31,260 bases of DNA. It comes from Hydrocurvibacter sp036169815. Lineage in GTDB: Bacteria > Campylobacterota > Campylobacteria > Campylobacterales > Sulfurimonadaceae. Below, piece after piece: positions 1 through 7,626 of this stretch. The position numbers and the translations under genes are program-made. The stretch covers positions 1 through 31,260 of the forward strand of contig JAVHOA010000104.1 in assembly GCA_036169815.1 (NCBI GenBank), read 5' to 3'. Position 1 is the first letter of the stretch, and every line of letters starts with the position of its first letter. The notes under the pieces were generated by a model. That model searched no databases. It was given only the letters and a program-made list of their open reading frames with translations, and was not told the origin of the DNA.

Positions 1-2
1 AA

Positions 3-17
3 ATATGGAATCCATAT
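3..17. promoter_or_regulatory. Inverted repeat overlapping a -10-like box, possible operator
   Basis: A perfect inverted repeat with 7-base arms (ATATGGA and TCCATAT) around one central base. It overlaps a TATAAT sequence at 15-20, so a protein bound here could affect transcription of the porin gene that starts at 104. This is inference from arrangement only; no regulator family is recognised. Confidence 0.3.
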
Positions 18-37
18 AATTTCTTTAAATTACTTTT

Positions 38-43
38 TATAAT
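38..43 (+). promoter_or_regulatory. Candidate sigma70 -10 box for the porin gene
   Basis: A perfect TATAAT in a T-rich context, 60 bases upstream of the porin start. A second TATAAT lies at 15-20. No clear -35 box is visible, which is usual for Campylobacterota promoters. The ribosome binding site is the AAGGGA at 91-96. Confidence 0.45.
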
Positions 44-103
44 AGTTTCGTTACTATGCACTCACGACAAATGTGACAAAAATGTAATAAAAGGGATGAG
101 ATA

Positions 104-1759
104 ATGAAAAAAAAGATACTAGTTTCACTTTGCGCAGCAACGCTACTTGGAAATGATGCAGTAGCATCTTCTATGTTTGAGCGTTTCAATGCCATGGAAA
201 AAGAGATGAATGCGCTCAAAGCACAAGTTGCAGATTTAAAAGCCAAAGCACAAACTGCCAAAGCAGATAAAAAAGATGTTACAGATGAGGATGAAAAGCC
301 CGCAACTGCTTCATCTAAAGAAGAAGATGATGACGAGGGAGCGGGAAAATCACCCATCAAAACAGCCGCAGCTGATGAGGATGATGACGCAGAGGATGTT
401 AAACCTAGAAAAACAAAAAAAGACCCTCTCACTCTTCTTCAAAGCCAAGTTTCTGATCTTGAAGACGATATCGATGATCTTCATAAAAAAACAAATGGAA
501 ATCACCTTAAATTTAATGTAGATTTTAGAACTGCAGTTGAAAATATCGGTTATAAAATGGCGGATGGTTCTACTGAGGGTAACGATGCGTTGATGACAAA
601 TAGACTATGGCTTGGTATGGACTGGGCCGCAACGGATAATATCAGTTTTACCGCCCAACTCGCCTACAACAAAGCGTATGGAGCAAGAAGTGGCACATCT
701 CCACAAACCGTGGGAAATGAAAATTTTGACTGGATCACCAATGAAAATGCGTATGATGATCTTGTGCGTGTGCGTTCTGCTTACTTTTTTTATAAAAACA
801 ACACTTTTTTAGGACTCAATACTCCATGGACCTTTAGCCTTGGTCGCCGTCCATCGACAAATGGGCACTTAGTCAATCTTCGTGATGATGACCAAGAATC
901 TTCGCCTATGGGACACTCTATCAATGTTGAATTTGATGGATTGAGTTCAAAATTTGCTCTTGAAAAAGTCACAGGTGTTGCTGGAATGTATGTGAAGTTT
1001 TGTGCGGGACGTGGAGGCACGAATGCACTTCCTAGATTTACACAAAACGGCACACCTTATGCAAAAGATCCAAATGGCGTCAATGATATCGATCTCGCAG
1101 GTTTAATCTTTGTTCCTTATGACAATGGACAATATAAACTGCAAACTCAGTTTTACTATGCAAATAATTTAATCGATATGAATCAAGCGCAAACTGCCTT
1201 TGAAAATGTCGGTGGGCTTTACAGCGCAACTGGAAATTTCGTCATCAATGGCATAGGCAACGAGATAAGTGAGTTTTTAGACAATACGACTTTCTTTGTG
1301 AGCGGTGCCGTTTCCATGACAAATCCAAATGGTGGAAAAAGTATGCTTGGAAGCACAGATGCGCGAAAAGGGTACTCAATCTGGACTGGAGTGCAGTTTC
1401 CTTCACTTTTGAGTCGCGAGGGAAGATGGGGTGTTGAGTACAACCACGGTTCTCAAAATTGGAGAAGTATCACCTATGGTGAGGACACAAATATCGGCTC
1501 AAAACTCGCCGCTCGCGGAAATGCGTATGAAGCCTACTTCACAGAACCTTTAGTGGATAATGTGCTTTCTTTCCAACTTCGTTACACATACATAAACTAT
1601 GATTACACGGGAAGCAATGGATTCTTTGGAGGAAATGCGGCTGGAACTGTAGGAACTGGAACACCATTTACAATGAGCGAAGCTATTGCTCGTGGTATGG
1701 GGAGTATGGCTGTCAAAGAATCACAAGACATCCGCGCATATCTCAGATACAAGTTCTAA
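104..1759 (+). CDS. Putative outer-membrane porin, DUF3373-like
   Basis: 551 residues. A short signal peptide (MKKKILVSLCAATLLG) runs to about residue 22. A predicted coiled coil (MFERFNAMEKEMNALKAQVADLKAK) at about 24-48 follows, then an Asp/Glu/Lys-rich low-complexity linker at about 50-110 and a second short heptad-like stretch (LLQSQVSDLEDDIDDL). From about 135 onward alternating hydrophobic strands look like a beta barrel, and the protein ends in the outer-membrane signature phenylalanine (YLRYKF). The layout matches campylobacterotal DUF3373 porin-like proteins, which I infer from overall pattern. Substrate is unknown. The start has AAGGGA eight bases upstream. The gene stands alone and converges on bcp across the palindrome array. 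Confidence 0.8.
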   Translation: MKKKILVSLCAATLLGNDAVASSMFERFNAMEKEMNALKAQVADLKAKAQTAKADKKDVTDEDEKPATASSKEEDDDEGAGKSPIKTAAADEDDDAEDVKPRKTKKDPLTLLQSQVSDLEDDIDDLHKKTNGNHLKFNVDFRTAVENIGYKMADGSTEGNDALMTNRLWLGMDWAATDNISFTAQLAYNKAYGARSGTSPQTVGNENFDWITNENAYDDLVRVRSAYFFYKNNTFLGLNTPWTFSLGRRPSTNGHLVNLRDDDQESSPMGHSINVEFDGLSSKFALEKVTGVAGMYVKFCAGRGGTNALPRFTQNGTPYAKDPNGVNDIDLAGLIFVPYDNGQYKLQTQFYYANNLIDMNQAQTAFENVGGLYSATGNFVINGIGNEISEFLDNTTFFVSGAVSMTNPNGGKSMLGSTDARKGYSIWTGVQFPSLLSREGRWGVEYNHGSQNWRSITYGEDTNIGSKLAARGNAYEAYFTEPLVDNVLSFQLRYTYINYDYTGSNGFFGGNAAGTVGTGTPFTMSEAIARGMGSMAVKESQDIRAYLRYKF

Positions 1760-1765
1760 AAAACG

Positions 1766-1796
1766 CTTACACCCTAAGGGGTACTTCGCATGTAAG
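1766..1796 (+). repeat. Left inverted repeat bounding the palindrome array
   Basis: 31 bases beginning CTTACA and ending TGTAAG. The reverse complement of 1988-2018 matches it at 26 of 31 positions by hand alignment. The shared interior contains GGGTACTT. The two ends are themselves halves of the 12-base palindrome, so each copy could also fold alone with a 6-base stem. Confidence 0.75.
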
Positions 1797-1806
1797 GCTT
1801 TTAGAG

Positions 1807-2000
1807 CTTACATGTAAAGAAAAAAAGCCTTACATGTAAAGAAAAAAAACGCTTACATGTAAAGNNNNNNNNNNNNNNNNNNNNNNNNNNNNNNNNNNNN
1901 NNNNNNNNNNNNNNNNNNNNNNNNNNNNNNNNNNNNNNNNNNNNNNNNNNNNNNNNNNNNNNNNCTTACATGTAAAGAAAAAAAACGCTTACATGTAAAG
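1807..2000. repeat. Tandem array of the palindrome CTTACATGTAAA, interrupted by assembly gap
   Basis: Copies of CTTACATGTAAAG start at 1807, 1829, 1852, 1965 and 1988, at 22-23 base spacing where countable, separated by runs of 6-8 A and often ACG. Each copy is self-complementary in its central ten bases, so neighbouring copies can pair into 10-base stems. On the minus strand every palindrome is followed by a T-run (TTTTTTTC), resembling a series of weak intrinsic terminators for transcripts leaving bcp; this is inference. True copy number is unknown because 100 N fall inside. Nothing else is visible in the 277-base space between the porin gene and bcp. Confidence 0.85.
1865..1964. other. Assembly gap of exactly 100 N
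   Basis: A run of 100 undetermined bases, a length conventionally used for gaps of unknown size. It begins right after CTTACATGTAAAG and ends right before another copy, so the assembler evidently broke within the tandem array. Any open reading frame running across it is meaningless. Confidence 0.98.
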
Positions 2001-2018
2001 TACCCTTCAGGATGTAAG
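1988..2018 (-). repeat. Right inverted repeat bounding the palindrome array
   Basis: Counterpart of 1766-1796 in opposite orientation. It contains the last perfect array copy (1988-1999), then TACCC, and ends GATGTAAG. In the left repeat the equivalent palindrome is degenerate (CTTCGCATGTAAG). Inverted ends around an array suggest a mobile or recombination-derived element, but no target-site duplication is evident. Confidence 0.7.
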
Positions 2019-2036
2019 GCTTCTTCCTTCTCAAAA

Positions 2037-2540
2037 CTAAGCTCGCAACTCTTTAAGTTTTGCTTTGACCTCATCTACATGCAAGCTCTCAACTGTCTCA
2101 CCCTCTTTTTTACGTTTCACGCGCACTTTAACATTGGGCCATGTGGCTGCTATTTTTCCATCGGGAGCGATGAGATAGGTTGAACGAACGATGCCCATAT
2201 ACTCTTTTCCATAGTTTTTCTTCATCTGCCACACTCTATAACTTTGCATCATTTTGGTATCTGTATCGCTTAAAAGTGTAATATCAAGATCATATTTTGC
2301 AATGAATTTTTGATGGCTTTGCATAGAGTCTGCGCTCACACCCAAAACAATAGCATCCATTCCAGCAAAATCTACTATCGCATCTGTAAAATCACACGCC
2401 TCAGTGGTGCAACCTGGAGTTGAATCTTTTGGATAAAAATATAAAACAATCCATTTTCCTCGCAAATCTCTTAAGCAGATCTCTACATCATCTTGGTTTG
2501 GCAAACAAAATTCTGGTGCAGTGGTTCCTAGTTCTAACAT
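2037..2540 (-). CDS. bcp: Thioredoxin-dependent thiol peroxidase, Bcp/PrxQ family
   Basis: 167 residues, close to the usual length of Bcp (about 155). It reduces hydrogen and organic peroxides in the cytoplasm using thioredoxin. The active-site segment YPKDSTPGCTTEACDF is plain: C44 is the expected peroxidatic cysteine and C49 the resolving cysteine, the C-x4-C spacing of the BCP subgroup. The C-terminal tail is Lys/Glu-rich. The start ATG has AAGGA about eight bases upstream. It lies 15 bases after murG and is probably the last gene of the mqnP-ftsW-murG operon. Transcripts would run into the palindrome array. Confidence 0.93.
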   Translation of the reverse strand: MLELGTTAPEFCLPNQDDVEICLRDLRGKWIVLYFYPKDSTPGCTTEACDFTDAIVDFAGMDAIVLGVSADSMQSHQKFIAKYDLDITLLSDTDTKMMQSYRVWQMKKNYGKEYMGIVRSTYLIAPDGKIAATWPNVKVRVKRKKEGETVESLHVDEVKAKLKELRA

Positions 2541-2555
2541 TGTGTTTTTCCTTTT

Positions 2556-3587
2556 TTATTTTTCTGAATTTTTTGTTATTTGTTCAAAAAGTGTAATCAT
2601 CTTCACTGCTACATCCTTGTGAGCGTGTTGTAAAAGCTTTTTACTTCGCTCTTGTAAGGGTTCATCTAAAATAAGAAGCAACTTTTCTGCTAAATCCTCG
2701 CTCTCTCTTTGACACCAACCCATCGCTTCATCGACAATAAAGCGAGCATTATAAAACTGATGATCTCCAGCAGCATGAGGATAGGGTACGAAAAATGTCG
2801 GTACGCCAGCAGCGCAAAGCTCCCAAAGGGTACTCGCACCCGCACGACTGACAGCCAAATCTGCGCGTGCAACAAGCGATGGAATCTCTTTTGTAAAAGC
2901 ATACAGCTCTGCTTGGATACCCAATTTTTCATACGCAGCGCGCACTCTCTCAAAATCACGCTCACCACACTGATGGATTATTTTTATATTTTTTGCTTGT
3001 AAACTTGGGCTTACATGTAAGGCTAAATCATTAATCGCTTTTGCCCCTTGAGAACCACCTAAAAAGATGATGGTTGAAAGCTTTGTTCTAAGGCGAGCAT
3101 GTTTAAAAAACTCCTCTTTAACAGGGTAACCTTGGATGGGTGCATCTTTTTCATACGCAGAGATAAAGAGTTTTGAACGCGCACGCAAAATGGAGTTGAG
3201 TTTTCCCATGACGGCATTTTGCTCATGGATAAAAAGAGGCGTTTTCGTAAAAATTGCCGCAAAGGAAGCAGGCGCTGCAGAAAATCCTCCAACGCTTATA
3301 ACCGCATCTATTTTATGTGTATAAAGCAGTGTGATTGATTGTTTAAATGCTTTATATATTTTATAAAGTGCTTTGAATTTTCCCAAACCGCTTTGATTGA
3401 CGACACCCGTCGTCTCTAAAAAATAGCTCTGTTTAAAACTACTATTCTCCCCAAACCACATTCTGTCTTGACCATGAGTGGATCCTATGAAAATCACTTC
3501 ATGGCCGCATTGCACTGCCGCTTTGCAAAGTGCGTCTGCGATAGAGAGATGCCCACCCGTACCGCCGCCTGTAATACAAAATCTCAT
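2556..3587 (-). CDS. murG: UDP-GlcNAc:undecaprenyl-pyrophosphoryl-MurNAc-pentapeptide transferase
   Basis: 343 residues, typical for MurG. It adds GlcNAc to lipid I to make lipid II at the inner face of the cytoplasmic membrane. The N-terminal GGGTGGH loop is at residues 7-13, HEQNAV at 121-126, GGSQGAKAIND at 177-187, and the UDP-GlcNAc-binding segment RAGASTLWEL at 248-257 followed by PYPHAAGDHQ. It overlaps the end of ftsW by four bases (ATGA), indicating translational coupling. A perfect copy of the 12-base palindrome lies in the gene and encodes LHV at 190-192, just after the GGSQG region. Confidence 0.96.
   Translation of the reverse strand: MRFCITGGGTGGHLSIADALCKAAVQCGHEVIFIGSTHGQDRMWFGENSSFKQSYFLETTGVVNQSGLGKFKALYKIYKAFKQSITLLYTHKIDAVISVGGFSAAPASFAAIFTKTPLFIHEQNAVMGKLNSILRARSKLFISAYEKDAPIQGYPVKEEFFKHARLRTKLSTIIFLGGSQGAKAINDLALHVSPSLQAKNIKIIHQCGERDFERVRAAYEKLGIQAELYAFTKEIPSLVARADLAVSRAGASTLWELCAAGVPTFFVPYPHAAGDHQFYNARFIVDEAMGWCQRESEDLAEKLLLILDEPLQERSKKLLQHAHKDVAVKMITLFEQITKNSEK
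3010..3021. repeat. Perfect CTTACATGTAAG inside murG
   Basis: Exact match to the dispersed palindrome, extended to GGGCTTACATGTAAGGC on the plus strand. It is read in the frame that gives Leu-His-Val. Confidence 0.9.
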
Positions 3588-4765
3588 TCTAATGACCTTT
3601 TCTCATCTAAATCTACTTTTTTTGAAGCCATTAATACCATGCCAACTCCAACGGCCGCTGCAAGAATTGCAGAACCCCCATAACTCAAAAATGGAACCGA
3701 AATCCCTTTAATAGGTGTAAGGCCACTAATCCCATAAGCGTTGATTAAAAATGCAAAAGCGAGTAAAAGCCCAACACCAAGACTAAAAAGATAATAAACA
3801 GAGTCTCTTGAGCGGTTTGCAATCTTAAAAATACGCTGTAAAATCCACAAAAAAAGTAGTGTCACAAAAGTAACACCAACAAATCCCAACTCTTCAGCAA
3901 TCCCTGCTAAAACAAAATCGGTATGCACCTCACTTAAAAATCCAAGTTTAAAAGTTCCCCCGCCTAGCCATGTTCCAGTGATTCCGCCATTATGAATGGC
4001 GTTGAGAGAGTGGCCTATCTGGTAGGGTTCGCTTGAGGATGGAACTCGCAGTTGCGAGGCCACAGACTCGGGAAAAATTTGCAAAAGAGAGTTTTGTGCA
4101 ATCGACCACCAAGATTTAATACGAGCAATCCTATGATCTGCAGTCACAATAAAAAAGACGAAAAATCCAACTGCTCCTAGCATTAAAGTTGTAAAGAACT
4201 TCATGCTGCTGCCTGCCAAAATAAGCATAAAAAGCAGAGTAAGCCCAAGTACAACCACTTGCCCTAAATCGTTTTGTAAAAAAGCGATAATAAACATCAC
4301 CGCAATAAACATTACAGAGTAAGGAAAGAAGCGCAAGAACTCCTGTCTGATGCCCATACCACCGTGATGACCCAGTTTTCTAGAAAAGCTCCATGCCAAA
4401 AAGTAGATAAACCCTATTTTAAAAAACTCAACGGGTGCGAGTGAAAATCCACCGATTTTAATCCATCTTTTTGCCCCGCCAATCTCTGAAACCAAAGATG
4501 CTGGTAAAAATGGCATCACAATCATCAAAATCATAGAGATCACAAAAAGTGACAAACCGATACGGTGCAACCAAATATCTGGATCAAGTTGTGCCAAGTA
4601 CCACATCATAATGATGGAGAATACTCCAAAAAAAGCTTGTCGTAACACAAAGTGAAACTCTCCCGTAGTCAAAAGGATGACCGTATATTCTGTGAGAGAA
4701 TAGGAAAACAATATCCCGATGCAAATCATCAATGATGTTAAAACAAAAAGTCTTCTATCTGCCAT
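3584..4765 (-). CDS. ftsW: SEDS-family peptidoglycan glycosyltransferase FtsW
   Basis: 393 residues with about ten membrane segments, as in SEDS proteins. FtsW polymerises lipid II into septal peptidoglycan together with its partner class B PBP. Visible family marks are GAKRWI at about 97-102, PVEFFK at 111-116, the QNDLGQ segment near 164-169, and the SEVHTDFVLAGIAEELG loop, where D283 matches the catalytic aspartate of the family. The ending has LPFLSYGGS-type sequence (VPFLSYGGSAIL). Adjacency to murG favours FtsW over RodA, as does the dcw-like context. It overlaps murG by four bases and sits six bases after the small upstream gene. Confidence 0.92.
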   Translation of the reverse strand: MADRRLFVLTSLMICIGILFSYSLTEYTVILLTTGEFHFVLRQAFFGVFSIIMMWYLAQLDPDIWLHRIGLSLFVISMILMIVMPFLPASLVSEIGGAKRWIKIGGFSLAPVEFFKIGFIYFLAWSFSRKLGHHGGMGIRQEFLRFFPYSVMFIAVMFIIAFLQNDLGQVVVLGLTLLFMLILAGSSMKFFTTLMLGAVGFFVFFIVTADHRIARIKSWWSIAQNSLLQIFPESVASQLRVPSSSEPYQIGHSLNAIHNGGITGTWLGGGTFKLGFLSEVHTDFVLAGIAEELGFVGVTFVTLLFLWILQRIFKIANRSRDSVYYLFSLGVGLLLAFAFLINAYGISGLTPIKGISVPFLSYGGSAILAAAVGVGMVLMASKKVDLDEKRSLE

Positions 4766-4771
4766 AGCGCT

Positions 4772-5284
4772 CTATCTTAATTGGTTTATTTTTAACACAA
4801 ACTCAACTTCTGCTTTTGAGAGGTGGAGCTCTTTTGCGATGGTGTCAATACTCACGCCCTGCTTAAAAAGCGAAGTAATTTTACCATCATCATTACCATG
4901 CACAGAGGATGGCATGGCAATCTGACGAATACCACCCTCAATATTTGCAAGTCTGCTATCCACAGCGCTTGCTAAGTCCGAGAGGTTTTCCTCTGTCATT
5001 GAAAGTTTTTTTGAGAGCGGATTTATAAGGTCATAAACACTGCGCTCTATCTCTGCATAAATCTCATCATCACGCAAAGCGCGTTGTGGTCCTTGGGCAT
5101 GTGGCATCTTTTGCATCTCAAAAAGTTTTTTTTCTAAGGTGTAAATCTGGCGGTTACAATCTTCAACAGCAGTTGCAATAGCGCGGATATGGTGTGAATA
5201 CTCTGCATCTTTTGTAAAAATATAATAGACCATAAAAAGTAAAACGGCACCAATGGCTATAAAAATAATCTCCGTTGCACTCAA
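4772..5284 (-). CDS. Membrane-anchored coiled-coil protein with C-terminal HTH-like motif (DUF6115-like)
   Basis: 170 residues. One membrane segment at about 4-24 (EIIFIAIGAVLLFMVYYIF) is followed by a largely helical, charged region with coiled-coil character and a C-terminal helix-turn-helix-like stretch (FKQGVSIDTIAKELHLSKAEVEFVLKI). That tail resembles the DUF6115 pattern, in which a QGxSxxxIAKxLxLxxxEVE motif ends a small protein; this comparison is from memory. The start is a TTG that overlaps the stop of the upstream gene (TTGA); the next methionine is inside the membrane helix, so TTG is the better choice. Function is unknown. Its position beside ftsW suggests an envelope or cell-division role, but only weakly. 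Confidence 0.75.
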   Translation of the reverse strand: MSATEIIFIAIGAVLLFMVYYIFTKDAEYSHHIRAIATAVEDCNRQIYTLEKKLFEMQKMPHAQGPQRALRDDEIYAEIERSVYDLINPLSKKLSMTEENLSDLASAVDSRLANIEGGIRQIAMPSSVHGNDDGKITSLFKQGVSIDTIAKELHLSKAEVEFVLKINQLR

Positions 5285-5802
5285 GTTCTACTCTCTTTCA
5301 TCTCTCGAATCAAGATGCGCTCTCTTGCTGTGAGATACACATTCCACTCCCGTTCATCTTCTAAATGCATTTTCGTAATCTCTGCAAGATTTGTATCGAT
5401 GGCTTTAAAAAAAAGTGCAAGTTCTCTTTTTGGATACACAGGCATCTCGACTCGGCCGTAATAGGTAGTTCCTACATGTAAGGGTGCTTGTGTCAGTTTA
5501 AAATGCAACAAACCGATACTTTCTATATCGCAGCTTTCGCTAAGCGCAATGCGCACGGGCGCATCTTTTTTGATATATTTTTCCAAACTGTCAATTTTTC
5601 GATAAAGCTCTATCAGTAAATTGAGAATAACAGGATCGCTTTCAGCCGTATGCCCCTTGGCTTTTGAAATCTTTAACCACTGCGATATTGGATCATCATC
5701 AACTTGACTCAACTTATGATACTCACGTAAAAATTGCTCTTCATTTTCACTCACTGCGCTATACGCAATCGAGATTGGAGCTGGAACTAAACGGACACTC
5801 AT
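5281..5802 (-). CDS. Uncharacterised protein, possibly a degenerate PilZ-type domain
   Basis: 173 residues, soluble, no signal peptide. I do not recognise it firmly. Residues about 30-75 are helical (WLKISKAKG, LLIELYRKIDSLEKYI). Residues about 80-140 read like a beta barrel, with CDIESIGLLHF resembling the D-x-S-x-x-G turn of PilZ domains; the usual N-terminal RxxxR c-di-GMP motif is not seen. The C-terminus is a charged helix (EDEREWNVYLTARERILIREMK). It overlaps the mqnP stop and the next gene by four bases at each end, so it is firmly part of the operon. A near-copy of the palindrome (5471-5482) encodes LHV. Confidence 0.7.
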   Translation of the reverse strand: MSVRLVPAPISIAYSAVSENEEQFLREYHKLSQVDDDPISQWLKISKAKGHTAESDPVILNLLIELYRKIDSLEKYIKKDAPVRIALSESCDIESIGLLHFKLTQAPLHVGTTYYGRVEMPVYPKRELALFFKAIDTNLAEITKMHLEDEREWNVYLTARERILIREMKESRT

Positions 5803-6659
5803 GCAAACACCTTATCTAAAACAACACATATAAAAAAGAGAATCCCCAAATAGCCATTGACGGTAAAAAAAGCTCTATCAATCTTTGTAAAATCTTTTCT
5901 TACCAAATAATGTTCATAAGAGAGCATCAAAAAACTCAGCACTACCCCAAGCATTGCAAAGAACCCAAGTCCCGCAACTGCTACAAACAAAGCCCAAAAA
6001 ATAATGGTAAGCAGATGAAAAAAGAGCGAAATTTGAAGCGCTGCTTGTGCGCCATATTTTGCAGGAATTGAAAAAAGTCTATGTGCCTTGTCAAACTCCA
6101 TATCTTGGAGCGAATATAAAAGGTCAAAGCCTGCTACCCAAAACACAACGCCCAAACTAAGTAAGAGCGACCATGCTGTTATGGTATTTTCAACCGCAAC
6201 AACGCCAGCAAGCGGGGCAAGCCCCAAAGAGATGCCAAGCACTAAATGCGCACCCTCGTTGAATCTTTTAAAATAGGAGTAGCTTCCAAGAATAAGCAAA
6301 ATGGGAAAAGAGAGTATAAATGCGAGCATATTGATAAGATACGCGACTGCGATAAACACAAGAGCATTGACAACAGTGAAGAGAAAAATTGAGCTTGTAT
6401 CAAGCCTTCCATCCACACTTGGACGCGAAGCAGTGCGAGGATTTTTTGCATCAAATTCTCTATCTGCAAAGCGGTTGAGGCCCATGGCGAAATTTCTCGC
6501 GCTTACGGCAGCCATTGCCCCAAGGATTAGAAGTTTGAAACCAAACCATCCATCAGCGCCAACAACCATGGCAATAAAAATAAATGGAAATGAAAAAATT
6601 GAGTGTTGAAACATCACCAATTCATTAAAATCTTTTAATTTTTGTCTATATTTTCGCAA
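5799..6659 (-). CDS. mqnP: UbiA-family prenyltransferase, probably menaquinone biosynthesis MqnP
   Basis: 286 residues with about eight membrane helices. UbiA-family enzymes attach a polyprenyl chain to an aromatic ring in the membrane. Both Mg-pyrophosphate motifs are present: N62-RFA-D66-REF-D70 and D179-LLYSLQ-D186-MEF-D190. Campylobacterota make menaquinone through futalosine, where this enzyme is MqnP; older annotation would say 4-hydroxybenzoate polyprenyltransferase (UbiA). The start is a TTG directly after an in-frame TGA. The first ATG (residue 16) would drop the KLKDFNELV lead-in, which I believe is conserved, so TTG is preferred. It is divergent from miaA and probably first in its operon. 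Its product feeds the quinone pool that complex I reduces. Confidence 0.85.
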   Translation of the reverse strand: MRKYRQKLKDFNELVMFQHSIFSFPFIFIAMVVGADGWFGFKLLILGAMAAVSARNFAMGLNRFADREFDAKNPRTASRPSVDGRLDTSSIFLFTVVNALVFIAVAYLINMLAFILSFPILLILGSYSYFKRFNEGAHLVLGISLGLAPLAGVVAVENTITAWSLLLSLGVVFWVAGFDLLYSLQDMEFDKAHRLFSIPAKYGAQAALQISLFFHLLTIIFWALFVAVAGLGFFAMLGVVLSFLMLSYEHYLVRKDFTKIDRAFFTVNGYLGILFFICVVLDKVFA

Positions 6660-6712
6660 TCATTATCCATTACAATTCTATTTCTCTTATTCTATCAAAA
6701 TAACCTTTTAAC

Positions 6713-6721
6713 TGCTATAAT
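6713..6721 (+). promoter_or_regulatory. Extended -10 promoter of miaA
   Basis: TGCTATAAT is a perfect extended -10 (TGn plus TATAAT). It ends only six bases before the miaA ATG at 6728, which would put the transcript start at or within a base or two of the start codon. No -35 is seen. On the other strand TAGAAT-like boxes at 6675-6680 and 6689-6694 could serve mqnP. Confidence 0.55.
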
Positions 6722-6727
6722 TTTGAG

Positions 6728-7618
6728 ATGAAACAGCTCGCTATTATTGGTCCAACCGCATCTGGAAAGAGTGATCTTTCCCTTCAAATCGCACAAAAAT
6801 ATAACGCTTTTATCCTCTCAATCGATTCTTTAAGTATCTACAAAGAGATTGATATTGCTTCTGCAAAGCCCTCAGTTATAGAGCGCTCACATGTAAGGCA
6901 TTTTGGCGTTGATGCCATCGAGGTAGATGAGAGTTTTAGTGTAGAAATTTTTATAGGACTCTACAAACAAGCGTATCAAGAAGCGCTTAATCACAAAAAA
7001 AATCTCATTATTGTAGGTGGCTCCACTTTTTACCTTAAATCTCTTTTGCAAGGGCTCTCAGAGATTCCCCAAATTGAGCCACAGGTCCGCCATGTTGTAA
7101 ACAATATGCTCTTACATGTAAGCGATTGTTATGCACTTTTAAACAATCTTGACCCTACGTATATGAAAAATATTGATTCCAACGACCGCTACAGAATTGA
7201 GAAAATGCTGCTTATCTATAAAGCTTCAGGACTCACGCCATCGCAGTGGTTTGCCCAGCATCCTGCCAAACCGATAATCCAAAATCTTCCCATCTATGCT
7301 ATTGATATCTCAAGAGAGATTTTGCGCCAGCGTATCGATGTACGGACCAAAAAGATGCTTGCCATGGGGCTCATTGATGAAGTGGCGATGCTGGAGCAAA
7401 AATATACAAGAGCGCCAAATAGTATGAAATCGATTGGGATTGTAGAAGTTTTAGAGTACCTTGATGGGTATGTAAGCAAAGAAAAGATGCTTGAAAATAT
7501 CACCACACACACAGCCCAACTTGCAAAAAGGCAACAAACCTTTAACCGCACTCAGTTTGAAAATACCATGAGCGCGCCACTTGAAGCGCTAGAAAAACTT
7601 ATAAGCGCTGCCTTCTAA
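6728..7618 (+). CDS. miaA: tRNA dimethylallyltransferase
   Basis: 296 residues, normal length. MiaA transfers dimethylallyl from DMAPP to N6 of A37 in tRNAs that read codons starting with U. The P-loop GPTASGKS is at residues 8-15, followed by the substrate region DSLSIYKEIDIASAKPS (35-51). The DSL-S-IY form replaces the DSMQVY usual in other phyla, and I recall a similar departure in Campylobacter. GGSTFYLKSLL near 98-108 is the conserved second motif. No Shine-Dalgarno is seen before the ATG. A perfect palindrome (7111-7122) encodes LHV and a near-copy (6886-6897) encodes SHVR. It stands alone, converging on pflA with eight bases between the stops. Confidence 0.95.
   Translation: MKQLAIIGPTASGKSDLSLQIAQKYNAFILSIDSLSIYKEIDIASAKPSVIERSHVRHFGVDAIEVDESFSVEIFIGLYKQAYQEALNHKKNLIIVGGSTFYLKSLLQGLSEIPQIEPQVRHVVNNMLLHVSDCYALLNNLDPTYMKNIDSNDRYRIEKMLLIYKASGLTPSQWFAQHPAKPIIQNLPIYAIDISREILRQRIDVRTKKMLAMGLIDEVAMLEQKYTRAPNSMKSIGIVEVLEYLDGYVSKEKMLENITTHTAQLAKRQQTFNRTQFENTMSAPLEALEKLISAAF
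7111..7122. repeat. Perfect CTTACATGTAAG inside miaA
   Basis: Exact match to the dispersed palindrome, here followed by CG. It encodes Leu-His-Val in MLLHVSDCY. It is the only perfect coding copy in a plus-strand gene. Confidence 0.9.
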
Positions 7619-7626
7619 GTAAGAGA

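Noticed and set aside
37..432. Serine-rich reading frame antisense to the porin start
   Set aside because: Its serine/alanine runs mirror the Asp/Glu/Lys-coding linker of the porin; no ribosome binding site or family resemblance.
1807..2000. CRISPR array
   Set aside because: The repeat is a 12-base palindrome and the spacers are only A-runs of nearly the same sequence; there are no unique spacers and no cas genes.
1853..2074. Open reading frame crossing the N gap
   Set aside because: It consists of repeat sequence and undetermined bases and lies over the end of bcp.
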